DNA from: Xestospongia muta
Lineage: Eukaryota > Porifera > Demospongiae > Haplosclerida > Petrosiidae
Length of the DNA stretch: 64,000 nt
Direction of reading: 5' to 3'
Assembly (NCBI GenBank): GCA_963693285.1
Contig: OY848917.1
Coordinates: 20,255,745-20,319,744, forward strand
A model generated the notes under the pieces. It was not told where the DNA came from, ran no database searches, and saw only the letters and a program-made list of their open reading frames with translations. Below, piece after piece: positions 36,901-51,900 of this stretch. Position 1 is the stretch's first letter; each line of letters starts with the position of its first letter. A program made the position numbers and the translations under genes.

Positions 36901-39900
36901 TTAAACCATAGATGGAAAAGGTCATATCCATGTACACCTTATTTTGCATCTTTTATGGTTGTACTAATCAATCTTATGATCAAAGTCTTCTTAAATGAGA
37001 ACTAGTTCATAATATTATGATATTAGTTTAGTACATGATGTAACAAAACCTTATCATATTAGGAAATGGACTATATTTAAATTCTGACGTTCACTATTTT
37101 TCATGTTATTAAAAATTACTTTTGCTTTCATTACAAATATATGTCAAGTTATGTTGATATATTTAAGAAAGGAGTAGTAATAAAATTTTACTTTAACAAA
37201 CAAATACATACTTACTTTGTTAACAAGATTTAAATTGGCTCCTTTCTTTATTAAGATCAAAATAGTGTCTTTGTGTCCATTCCTTCCTGCTAACATGACA
37301 GGACTAGATCCTCTCTAATAATAATCATAATAAACACAATATTGTATAACAATTAGTATAGCTAGGTATTGTAATTGTTGTATATTATCTCTATTAGATA
37401 CACACACTACTCTACATGTATTATAATAGAAACATTATATAGTTAAAATAAAGAACAAACAAAATATATGTCACTGATGTAAATAAACTAGTTACACAAG
37501 GTTCAAACATAATGTACAAATACACCTAACAATAAGCAGATAATTGACAACTTGACTTTAGAGATAAAGCATGTCAATAACAATGACTTTGTTATCTCTT
37601 CTCTAATAATAAATTATCAGTATTACAGTGTAACCCACATAATTCAAAAACGCTTACGGCGAATTTCCGCTTATTTAGAGTCAGTTGTCATTTCAGTACC
37701 ATCATGCAGTATGTTATTTCGTAGGTGGAAAAACCGCTCTTTTCGAAGCGTGTTTGGTTGCGTATACAGAAATACGCGGAAATCAGTCACATAATATACG
37801 GGGCTCTCCTGAAGGCCACGTGCGTCTCTTCTAGTTAGCTAGGTTTCTTATGTTATGTAAACAATCATTTCACTTTAATGGAATAGTGTTAAAATTTAAC
37901 TCTGAATTTGAATTAACTGGACAACTGATAATTCAAAAACCCTTCTATTTCAAAGGGATCGCACTCTCCCCTCAGCAACGAATTATGTGGGTTACACTGT
38001 AGCTTTAAAATTGTGTTAAATTAGATAATACTTACCAGCTATTAAGTTATCAAGGATATGATAACAAATGATCACAGCATCATAAATGTAGAGGGAAAAA
38101 CAATACAATAAACAAAGTAATCAATATGATAACATTCAAATTGCATACACGTACAAATTATACAACAGTAAACAAAGTAATAACACCATTATAATTCGAA
38201 AATCATCCTATGATTTTGTTTTGGAAGATAAAGACTTTACAGTAAAACACTGACTACAATAATAGACTTGATAGAGATTGGAGAATTAGCACAGAAATTT
38301 CTGTGGAAGACTATAGGCAAAGAATTAAACTAGTAAGTACCTCCAAGTTATTGAAATTGAAATTTTATAAATCATACAAAACATCACTGCCAATGGTATG
38401 AAATTCATTGGCTGCCACATCATATTTACCAGCTATTATATTATAAACAACACCTTCAAATAACATACAATCACACCATCATATAAATACAGACAATAAC
38501 AATACAGTAAAAAAGTTATAAAAATTGAATTTCATATAATTGCAAATTGTACTACATTATATCTTACTTACCAGCTATTATATTATAAAGGTCATATTCA
38601 GATAATATACAATCACACCACCATTACAGTACAGACAAAAAAATACAGTAAACAAAGTTATAAATATTGAATTGAATACAATTATAATTTGTACTACATT
38701 ATATCATACTTACCTGCTATTATATTATAAAGGACACATTCAGATAACATACAATCACACCAACATAAAAGTAGAGATAAAACAATAGAGTAAACAAGGT
38801 AAGAAATATTGAATTGAATACAATTACAAATTGTACTACTTTATATCATACTTACCCACTATTATAATAAAAAAGGTCATATTCAGATAACATACAATCA
38901 CACCAACATAAAAGTAGAGATAAAACAATAGAGTAAACAATGTAATAAATATTAAATTGAATACAATTACAAATTGTAGTACATTATATCATACTTACTT
39001 CCTATTATATTATAAAGGTCACATTTAGATAACATACAATCACACCACCATGAAAGTATAGATAAAACAATACAGTAAACAAGGTAAGAAATATTGAAAT
39101 GAATACAATTACAAATTGTACTACTTTATATCATACTTACTTTCTATTATTATCATAAAGGTCACATTCAGATAACATACAATCACACCACCATAAAAGT
39201 ACAAACAAAAAAAATACAGCAAACAAACTTATAAATATTGAATTGAATACAATTACAAATTGTACTACATTATATCATACTTACACGCTATTATATTATA
39301 AGGGTCACATTCAGATAAGATAGAATCACACCAACATAAATGTAAGACAAAAAGGTCACATTCAGATAACATAAAGTAAAAGTAGAGATAAAACAATATA
39401 GTCAACAATGTAATAAATATTGAATTGAATACAATTACAAATTGTAGTACATTATATCAAACTTACTTCCTATTATATTATAAAGGTAATATTCAGATAA
39501 CATAGAAACATAAATGTGAGACAAAAACAATACAATAAACAAAGTTATAAATATTGAATTGAATACAATTAAAAATTGTACTACATTATATCATACTTAC
39601 CTCCTATTATATTATAAAGGTCACATTCAGATAACATACAATCACACCACCATAAAAGTAGAGATAAAACAATATAGTAAACAGGGTAAGAAATATTGAA
39701 TTGAATACAATTACAAATTGTACTACTTTATATCAAACTTACTAGCTATTATTATTATAAAGGTCACATTCAGATAACATAAAATCACACCACCACAAAA
39801 ATGTAAGACAAAAACAATACAGTAAACAAAGTTATAAAATGTTGAATTGAATACAATTATAATTTGTACTACATTATATCATACTTTCTATTATATTATA

Positions 39901-42900
39901 AACGACACATTCAGATAAGATACAATCACACCAATATAAAAGTAAAGAGAAAACAATACAGTAAACAAGGTAAGAAATATTGAATTGAATACAATTACAA
40001 ATTGTACTACTTTATATCATACTTACTTCCAATTATATTATAAACGACACATTCAGATAACATATAATCACACCAACATAAAAGTAGAGAGAAAACAATA
40101 CAGTAAACAAGGTAAGAAATATTGAATTAAATACAATTACAAATTGTACTACATTATATCATACTTACCAACTATTATATTATAAAGGACACATTCAGAT
40201 AACATACAATCACACCAACATAAAGTAGAGAGAAAACAATACAGTAAACAAGGTAAGAATTATTGAATTGAATACAATTACAAATTGTACTACATTATAT
40301 AATACTTACCAGCTATTATATTATAAAGAACACATTCAGATAACATACAATCACACCAACATAAAAGTAGAGAGAAAACAATACAGTAAACAAGGTAAGA
40401 AATATTGAATTGAATACAATTACAAATTGTACTATTTTATATCATACTTACCCACTATTAAATTATAAAGGTCATATTCAGATAACATACAATCACACCA
40501 AAATAAAAGTACAAACAAAAACAATACAGTAAACAAAGTTATAATATTGAATTGAATACAATTATAATTTGTACTACATTATATCATACTTACTTCCTAT
40601 TATATTATAAAGGACACATTAAGATAACAAACAATCACACCAACATAAACGTAGAGAGAAAACAATACAGTAAACAAGGTAAGAAATATTGAAATGAATA
40701 CAATTACAAATTGTACTACTTCATATCATACTTACAAGCTATTAAATTATAAAGGACACAATTAGATAACATACAATCACACAACCATAAACGTAGAGAT
40801 AGAAAAATACAGTAAACAAGGTAAGAAATATTGAATACAATTACAAATTGTACTACATTATATTATACTTACTTCCTATTATATTATAAAGGACACATTC
40901 AGATAACATACAATCACACCAACATAAAAGTAGAGAGAAAACAATACAGTAAACAAGGTAAGAAATATTGAATTGAATACAATTACAAATTGTACTACTT
41001 TATATCATACTTACCAAGTATTATATTATAAAGGACACATTCAGATAACATACAATCACACCACCATAAAAGTAGAGATAACACAATACAGTAAATAAGG
41101 TAAGAAATATTGAATTGAATACAATTACAAATTGTACTACTTTATATCATACTTACATCCTATTGTTATTATAAAGGTCACATTCAGATAACATACATTC
41201 ACACCAACATATAAGTACAGACAAAAACAATATAGTAAACAAAGTTATAAATATTGAATTGAATACAATTATAATTTGTACTACATTATATCATACTTAC
41301 ACGCGATTATATTATAAAGGACACATTAAGATAACAAACAATCACACCAACATAAAAGTAGAGATAAAACAATACAGTAAACAAGGTAAGAAATATTGAA
41401 TTGAATACAATTACAAATTGTACTACATTATATCATACTTACCGTCTATTAAATTATAAAGGTCACATTCAGATAACATACAATCACACCAACATAAAAG
41501 TAGAGAGAAAACAATACTGTAAACAAGGTAAGAAATATTGAATTGAATACAATTACAAATTGTACTACATTATATCATACTTACCATCTATTAAATTATA
41601 AAGGTTACATTCAGATAACATACAATCACACCAACATAAAAGTATAGACAAAAACAATACAGTAAACAAAATTATAAATATTGAATCAAATACAATTACA
41701 AATTGTACTACTTTATATCATACTTACAGCCTATTATTACAAAGGTCACATTCAGATAACATACAATCACACCACCATAAAAGTAGAGATAAAACAATAC
41801 AGTAAACAAGGTAAGAAATATTGAATTGAATACAATTACAAATTGTACTACATTATATCATACTTACCGTCTATTAAATTATAAAGGTCACATTCAGATA
41901 ACATACAATCACACCAACATAAAAGTAGAGATAAAACAATACAGTAAACAAGGTAAGAAATATTGAATTAAATACAATTACAAATTATACTACTTTATAT
42001 CATACTTACCAGCTATTATATTATAAAGGTTACATTCAGATAACATACAATCACACCAACATAAAAGTAGAGATAAAACAATACAGTAAACAAGGTAAGA
42101 AATATTGAATTGAATACAATTACAAATTGTACTACATTATATCATACTTACCGTCTATTAAATTATAAAGGTCACATTCAGATAACATACAATCACACCA
42201 ACATAAACGTAGAGGTAAAACAATATTGTAAACAAGGTAAGAAATATTGAATTGAATACAATTACAAATTGTACTACATTATATCATACTTACCCACTAT
42301 AAATTATAAAGGTCACATTCAGATAACATACAATCACACCAACATAAAAGTATAGACAAAAACAATACAGTAAACAAAATTATAAATATTGAATCAAATA
42401 CAATTACAAATTGTACTACTTTATATCATACTTACCGGCTATTATATTATAAAGGTCACATTTAGATAACAAACAATCACACCACCATAAAAGTACAGAC
42501 AAAAAAATACAGTAAACAAAGTTATAAATATTGAATTGAATACAATCATAAATTGTACTACTTTATATCATACTTACCCACTATTAAATTATAAAGGTTA
42601 CATTTAGATAACATACAATCACACCAACATAAAATTATAGACAAAAACAATACAGTAAACAAAATTATAAATATTGAATCAAATACATTTACAAATTGTA
42701 CTACTTTATATCATACTTACCGACTATTATATTATAAAGGTCACATTTAGATAACAAACAATCACACCACCATAAAAGTACAGACAAAAAAATACAGTAA
42801 ACAAAGTTATAAATATTGAATTAAATACAATTATAAATTGTACTACATTATATCATACTTACTTTCTATTATATTATAAACAACACATTCAGATAACATA

Positions 42901-45900
42901 CAATCACACCAACATAAAAGTAGAGAGAAAACAATACAGTAAACAAAGTAAAAATATTGAATTGAATACAATCACAAATTGTACTACTTTATATCATACT
43001 TACCCGCTATTAAATTATAAAGGTCACATTCAGATAACATACAATTACACCAAAATGAAAGTAGAGATAAAACAATACAATAAACAAGGTAAGAAATATT
43101 AACTTGAATACAATTACAAATTGTACTACTTTATATCATACATACTTCCTATTATTATTATAAAGGTCACATTAAAATAACATACAATCACACCACCACA
43201 AAATTATAGACAAAAACAATACAGTAAGCAAAGTTATAAAATTTGAATTGAAAATTGTACTACTTTATATCGTACTTACCAGCTATTATATTATAAAGGA
43301 CACATTCAGATAACATACAATCACACCACCATAAAAGTAGAGAGTAAACAATACAGTAAACAAGATAAGAAATATTGAATTGAATACAATTACAAATTGT
43401 ACTACTTTATATCATACTTACTTCCTATTATATTATAAAGGTCACATTCAGATAAAATACAATCACAACAACATAAAAGTACAGACAAAAACAATACAGT
43501 AAACAAACTTATAAATATTGAATTGAATACAATTACAAATTGTACTACATTATATCATACTTACTTCCTATTATATTATAAACGACACATTCAGATAACA
43601 TACAATCACACCAACATAAAAGCAGAGAGAAAACAATGTAGTATATAAAGTAATAAATATTGAATAGAATACAATTACAAATTGTACTACTTTATATCAT
43701 ACTTACTCGCTATTATATTATAAACGACACATTCAGATAACATACAATCACACCAACATAAAAGTAGTGAGAAAACAATGCAGTAAATAAAGTAAGAAAT
43801 ATTAAATTGAATACAACTACAAATTGTACTACTTTCTATCATACTTACAAGCTATTATATTATAAAGGTCACATTCAGATAACATACAATCACACCACCA
43901 TGAAAGTAGAGATAAAACAATACAGTAAACAAGGTAAGAAATATTGTGATTGAATTCAATTACAAATTGTACTACTTTATATCATACTTACTTTCTATTA
44001 TTATTATAAAGGTCACATTCAGATAACATACAACATCACCATAAACGTACAGATAAAAACAATACAATAAACAAATTTATAAATATTGAATTTAATACAA
44101 TTATAAATTGTACTACTTTATATCATACTTACTTCCTATTATATTATAAACGACACATTCAGATAACATACAATCACACCAACATAAAAGTAGAGAGAAA
44201 ACAATGCAGTAAATAAAGTAAGAAATATTGAATTGAATACAATCATAAATTATACTACTTTATATCATACTTACATGCTATTATATTATAAAGGACACAT
44301 TCAGATAAGATACAATCACACCAACACAAAAGTACAGACAAAAACAATACAGTAAACAAAGTTATAAATATTGAATTGAATACAATCATAAATTGTACTG
44401 CTTTATATCATACTTACCCACTATTATATTATAAAGATCACATTCAGATAACAAACAATCACACCAACATAAAAGTAGAGATAAAACAATACAATAAACA
44501 AGGGAAGAAATATTGAATTGAATACAATTACAAATTGTACTACTTTATATCATACTTACCAGCTATTATATTATAAAGGTCACATTTAGATAACATACAA
44601 CATCACCACCATAAAAGTACAGACAAAAACAATACAATAAACAATGTTATAAATATTGAATTGAATACAATTACAAATTGTACTACATTATACCATACTT
44701 ACTTCCTATTATTATTATAAAGGACACATTCACATGGCATACAATCACACCACCATTAATGTACAGACAAAAAAATACAATAATCAAAGTTAATAAATAT
44801 TGAATTGAATACAATTATAATTTGTACTACATTATATCATACTTACTTCCTATTATATTATAAACGAAACATTCATAAAACATACAATAACACCAACATA
44901 AAAGTAGAGAGAAAACAATACAGTAAACAAGGTAAGAAATATTGAATTGAATACAATTACAAATTGTACTACATTACATCATACTTACCCACTATTAAAT
45001 TATAAAGGACATATCAGATAACAAACAATCACACCACCATAAAAGTACAGACAAAAACAATACAATAAACAAAGTTATAAATATTGAATTGAATACAATT
45101 ACAAATTGTACTACATTATATCATACTTACTTCCTATTATTATTATAAAGGTCACATTCACATGGCATACAATCACACCACGATTAATGTACAGACAAAA
45201 AAATACAATAATCAAAGTTAATAAATATTGAATTGAATACAAATATAATTTGTACTACATTATATCATAATTACTTCCTATTATATTATAAACGGCACAT
45301 TCATAAAACATACAATAACACCAACATAAAAGTAGAGAGAAAACAATACAGTAAACAAGGTAAGAAATATTGAATTGAATACAATTACAAATTGTAATAC
45401 ATTATATTACACTTACTTCCTATTATATTATAAACGACACATTCAGATAACATACAATCACACCAACATAAAAGTAGAGAGAAAACAATGCAGTATATAA
45501 AGTAATAAATATTGAATTGAATACAATTACAAATTGTATTACATTATATCATACTTACCAGCTATTATATTATAAAGGCACATTCAAATAACATACAATC
45601 ACACCACCATAAAAGTAGAAACAAAAAAACAATACAGTAAACAAACTAATAAATATTAAATTGCATTATATTGAGCTATGATTGTAAATTTAACAACTTT
45701 TGTAACATGCTATTCAATAAAACAATTACTTACTTTAATAAGTACTACCTATATTTTGGATTGTTTATAACATTGACAGTTCCTGACTTCATAAAAATTA
45801 CATATTATCACTGTACATTAATGGAACTATGATATATAAGAAAATTGTTTTTCAAAATAATTCTAAAACAGTAAATGATCATTAGTAAATCTTTTCTCAA

Positions 45901-48900
45901 ATATCTCTTGACATTTATCTAAGAGATACATTTATATTATGTTTTTGTTATATTAGTGTACATGTTAATACTTCTTTGAGAATGTAGTACAATTATAGTA
46001 TATAAAACTTGTTAAAATCAGGTACAAACATCTTTTATCATTATAATACTAATGCTTATTAAACAGTTATCTACCAGTCATAGCTTTCCAATAACCAAAA
46101 ACCAATTCATTTTTATTATTATATAAATTACCTCAGTAGTGACAGTATTGATATCAACACCATTATCAACTAATGCTTCAACAATGTCTGTGTGGCCGTT
46201 ATATGATGCAATATGAAGGGCCGTCCATCCACTCTGTTGTAACAGAAAAGAAGACCACTAACATCTGATTAATGAACATCAATATTGCTATAATATATGT
46301 AGTTTTAAGGTTACTGTCCTAAACAAGACTTCCATTCTTGAAAAATATCAAACAAAGTTAAAGTTAAAAGAAGTGATGCTTCATAAAATAGGCTTTATTA
46401 CTGTGCATGTGTGTACAGTTGAACCAATTGTTAATGATAGATGTAGATAGATAGATGTAGCTCACACAAATGTTATAACAAGTTCACTACAATCACATAA
46501 TATCACTTTGTTCAATTCTAATATGTTCATGATGATATTCTTTGTTTTGGCATATTCCTTTATTTAGACTTAGTCCTACATGATTACATTCATGTTATAA
46601 CTGGTACGCATACATACTGAAATTACAATATTATATATAAAAGAGACAACAAATGAAACATGGCATTATAGAAGATCAGGCTTACTCCACAATGGCCTGC
46701 ATTTACCCTAATAATAAGTAGTTTACCTTTAATAAAGCCAGACATTCAGGTGGATATGGATGGATTTTTCTGATAATCTTAAACCACAGATGGAAAAGTT
46801 CATATTCATGTACACCTTATTTTGCATCTTTTATGGTTGTACTAATCAATCTTATGATCAATGTCTTCTTATATTAGAACTAGTTCATAATATTATGATA
46901 TTAGTTTAGTACATGATGTAACAAAACCTTATCATATTAGGAAATGGGCTACGTTTAAATTCTGATGCTCACTATTTAGTAATAGTAGTAATAAAATTTT
47001 ACTTTAACAAACAAATAGATACTTACTTTGTTAACAAGATTTAAATTGGCTCCTTTCTGTATTAACATCAAAATAGTGTCTTTGTGTCCATTCATTGCTG
47101 CTATCATGACAGGACTAGATCCTCTCTAATAATAATCATAATAAACACAATATTGTATAACAAATTAAGACCCCTCAACTCACACAATTTCGTCGTGTGG
47201 CACACGGTTTTGAGTTCTATCTCACGCTTTCACGACGAGGCACTGATTTCTCATACGCGGAGAAATAGCGTCCTGCCCAACCCACTTTAGGTAGCACAAT
47301 ATTCATGCTATGTGCGCGCTCTCGCACCGTGCGTGTTTTGTGGGTTGTAGCTAGTTGTAAAAGGCAACTAAACTTTACAATGACAAGCACAGGAAGAAGT
47401 AAAATTATTTTTCTCCCTCATCTCTCTTGTAAAGTATGCAGCCTAATGCAGTCATGTACAATGTATTTTGGTTTGTGTATATTATCAATTTACATTATCT
47501 TCTCAGCTCGTTAGATACTTGTCTCACTATAAGTTAAACTTTAGGTTGAGAGGTCTGCAATTATATAGCTAGGTATTATAATTGTTGTATATTATCTCTA
47601 TTACATACACACACTACTCTATATGTATTATAATAGAAACATTATATAGTTAAAATAAAGCACAAACGAAATATATGTCACTAATGTAAATAAAGTAAAG
47701 TTACACAAGGTTCAAACATAATGTACACATACACCTAACAATAAGTAGATAATCAACAACTTGACTTTAGAGATAAAGCATGTCAATAACAATGACTTTG
47801 TTGTGTCTTCTCTATTAGTTAATTATCAGTATTTGCTTAAAAATTGTGCTAAATTAGATAATACTTACCACCTATTAAGTTATCAAGGATATGGTAACAA
47901 ATAATCACAGCATCATAAATGTAGAGGGAAAAACAATATAGTAAACAAAGTAATCAATATGATAACATTCAAATTGCATACACATACAAATAATACAACA
48001 GTAAACAAAGTAATAACAAGATTATAATTCAAAAATCATCCTATGATTTTGTTTTGAAAGGATAAAGACTTTACAGTGAAACACTGACTACAATAATATA
48101 GACTTGAGGACAGCAAATTCTTAATTAATTAATTAATTAGCTTGATTCTATGACTATAGCCATAGAATCAAGCTAGTAAAAAAACTTCAAGCTAGTGAAA
48201 TATCATAAATCATATACAGCATCACTATTAACAGTATGAAATTCATTGGCTGCCACATCATATTTACCAGCTATTATATTATAAAGGTCACATTCAGATA
48301 ACACACAATCACACCACCATAAAAATACAAACAAAAAACAATATAGTAAACAAAGTTATAAATATTGAATTGAATACAATTACAAATTGTACAACATTAT
48401 TTTATACTTACTCCCTATTATTATTAAAAAGGTCGCATTCAGAAAACATACAATCATACCACCATAAAAGTAAAGACAAAAACAATACAGTAAACAAAGT
48501 TATTAATATTGAATTAAATACAATTACAAATTATACTACATTATATCATACTTACTTTCTATTATATTATAAACAACACATTCAAATAACATATAATCAC
48601 ACCAACATAAAAGTAGAGAGAAAACAATACAGTAAACAAGGTAAAAAATTTTGAATTAAATACATTTACAAATTGTACTACCTTATATCATACTTACCCG
48701 CTATTATATTATAAATGACACATTCAGATAACATACAATCGCACCACCGTTAACGTAAAGACAAAAACAATACAGTAAACAAAGTTATATATATTGAATT
48801 GAATACAATTACAAATTGTACTACATTATATCATACTTGCCCACTATTATACAGTGCAACATCACTTTTAGTAAGTACCCATGATAGTACGTACACTCGG

Positions 48901-51900
48901 ATATTGCATACTAAAATCACATGACACAATAACCACTGTAACTACATGGCATACAAAGTGTACCTGTTAACACGCACACTGTTAATACTTATTTTCTTAT
49001 AAACCGCACTATTAATTACTACACCACCTGCAAATAAATTGCTTAACACGTACTTCTGGTCACATGTCTGAGAGGAAAAATGGCAAAATCAAAGAAGTCA
49101 ATCTCTTTTGGCCAAAAGCCTGAGGAAACTAGTGAAGACTATGATGAACTATTTCAATGTCCTACTATGTCTGAGTATCACCTGGCTCTAGATGTTGTCA
49201 AACAGTTCATTACATGTAATGGACAGAGCCCTCACCTTCAAGCATTCAGCTGCTTGGATGATTTATTACACTCTGTTCAACGTAGAAGTAAAAAACAAAC
49301 AAGAATAACTGAATTCATGAATTAATTGACACCAATTTTGTTATTGATAATTACTAAAACTATTACATGTGTGTAAATATTAAGGTTTGGTTACAAAGTA
49401 CCATGGTTTATAAGTATTATTTTGCACTGCCCTAGGGGGTACTTACTATCAGAGTTGCACTGTATTTTAAATGACGCATTAAGATAACATACAATCATAC
49501 CAACATAAAAGTACAGACTAAAACAATACAGTAAACAAAGTTATATATATTGAATTAAATACAATTAGAAATTATACTACTTTATATCATACTTACCTGC
49601 TATTTTATTATAAAAATCACAATTACATAACATACAATCACACCAACATAAAAGTAGAGAGAAAACAATACAGTAAACAAGGTAAGAAATATTGAATTGA
49701 ATACAATTACAAATTGTACTACTTTATATCATACTTACTTCCTATTATTATTATAAAGGTCACATTCAGATAATATACAATCACACCAACATAAAAGTAG
49801 AGAGAAAACAATACAGTAAACAAGATAAGAAATATTGAATTGAATACAATTACAAATTGTACTACTTTATATCATACTTACCGGCTATTATATTATAAAC
49901 GACACATTCAGATAACATACAATCACACAAACATTAAAGTAAAGACAAAAAAATACAGTAAACAAAATTATATATATTGAATTGAATACAATTACAAATT
50001 GCACTACAATATATCTTACTTACCAGCTATTGTATTATAAACGACACATTCAAATAACATATAATCAAACCAACATAAAAGTAGAGAGAAAACAATATAG
50101 TAAACAAGGTAAGAAACATTGAATTGAATACAATTACAAATTGTACTACTTTATATCATACTTACCCGCTATTATATGTAAACGACACATTCAGATAAAA
50201 TACAATCACACCACCATTAAAGTAAAGACAAAAACAATACAGTAAACAAGGTAAGAATATATAGAATTAAATACAATTACCAATTGTACTACTTTATATC
50301 ATATTTACTTCCTATTATATTATAAACGACACATTCAGATAACATACAATCACACAAACATTAAAGTAAAGACAAAAAAATACAGTAAACAAAATTATAT
50401 ATATTGAATTGAATACAATTACAAATTGCACTACAATATATCTTACTTACCAGCTATTGTATTATAAACGACACATTCAAATAACATATAATCAAACCAA
50501 CATAAAAGTAGAGAGAAAACAATATAGTAAACAAGGTAAGAAACATTGAATTGAATACAATTACAAATTGTACTACTTTATATCATACTTACCCGCTATT
50601 ATATGTAAACGACACATTCAGATAAAATACAATCACACCACCATTAAAGTAAAGACAAAAACAATACAGTAAACAAGGTAAGAATATATAGAATTAAATA
50701 CAATTACCAATTGTACTACTTTATATCATACTTACTTCCTATTATATTATAAAGGTCACATTCAGAAAACATACAATCACACAAACATAAAAATACAGAC
50801 AAAAACAATACAGTAAACAAAGTTATATATATTGAATTGAATATAATTACAAATTATACTACTTTATATCATACTTACTTCCTATTATTATTATAAAGGT
50901 CACATTCAGATAACATACAATCACACCAACATAAAGGTAGAGAGAAAACAATACAGTAAACAAGGTAAGAAATATTGAATTGAATAGAATTACAAATTGT
51001 ACTATTTTATATCATACTTACTAGCTATTATATCGAAAATGACACATTCAGATAACATACAATCACATCAACATAAAAGTAGAGAGAAAACAATACAGTA
51101 AACAAGGTAAAACAAATTGAATTGAATACATTTACAAATTATACTACATTATATCATACTTACCAGCTATTATAATACAAAGGACACATTCATATAACAT
51201 ACAATCACACCAACATAAAAGTAAAGACAAAAACAATATAGTAAACAAAGTTAAAAATATTGAATTGAATACAATTACAAATTGTACTACTTTATATCAT
51301 ACTTACTTCCTATTATATTATAAACGACACATTCAGATAACATACAATAACACCAACATAAAAATACAAACAAAACAATACAGTAAACAAAGTTGTATAT
51401 ATTGAATTGAATACAATTACAAATTATACTACATTATATCATACTTACTTCCTATTATTATTATAAATGACACATTCAGATAACATACAATCACATCAAC
51501 ATAAAAGTAGAGAGAAAACAATACAGTAAACAAGGTAAAAAAAATTGAATTGAATACATTTACAAATTATACTACATTATATCATACTTACCAGCTATTA
51601 TAATACAAAGGACACATTCATATAACATACAATCACACCAACATAAAAGTAAAGACAAAAACAATATAGTAAACAAAATTATATATATTGAATTGAATAC
51701 AATTACAAATTGTACTACTTTATATCATACTTACTTCCTATTATATTATAAAGGTCACATTCATAAAACATACAATAACATTAACATAAAAATACAAACA
51801 AAACAATACAGTAAACAAAGTTATATATATGGAATTGAATACAATTACAAATTATACTACATTATATCATACTTACCTGCTATTATATTATAAACGACAA

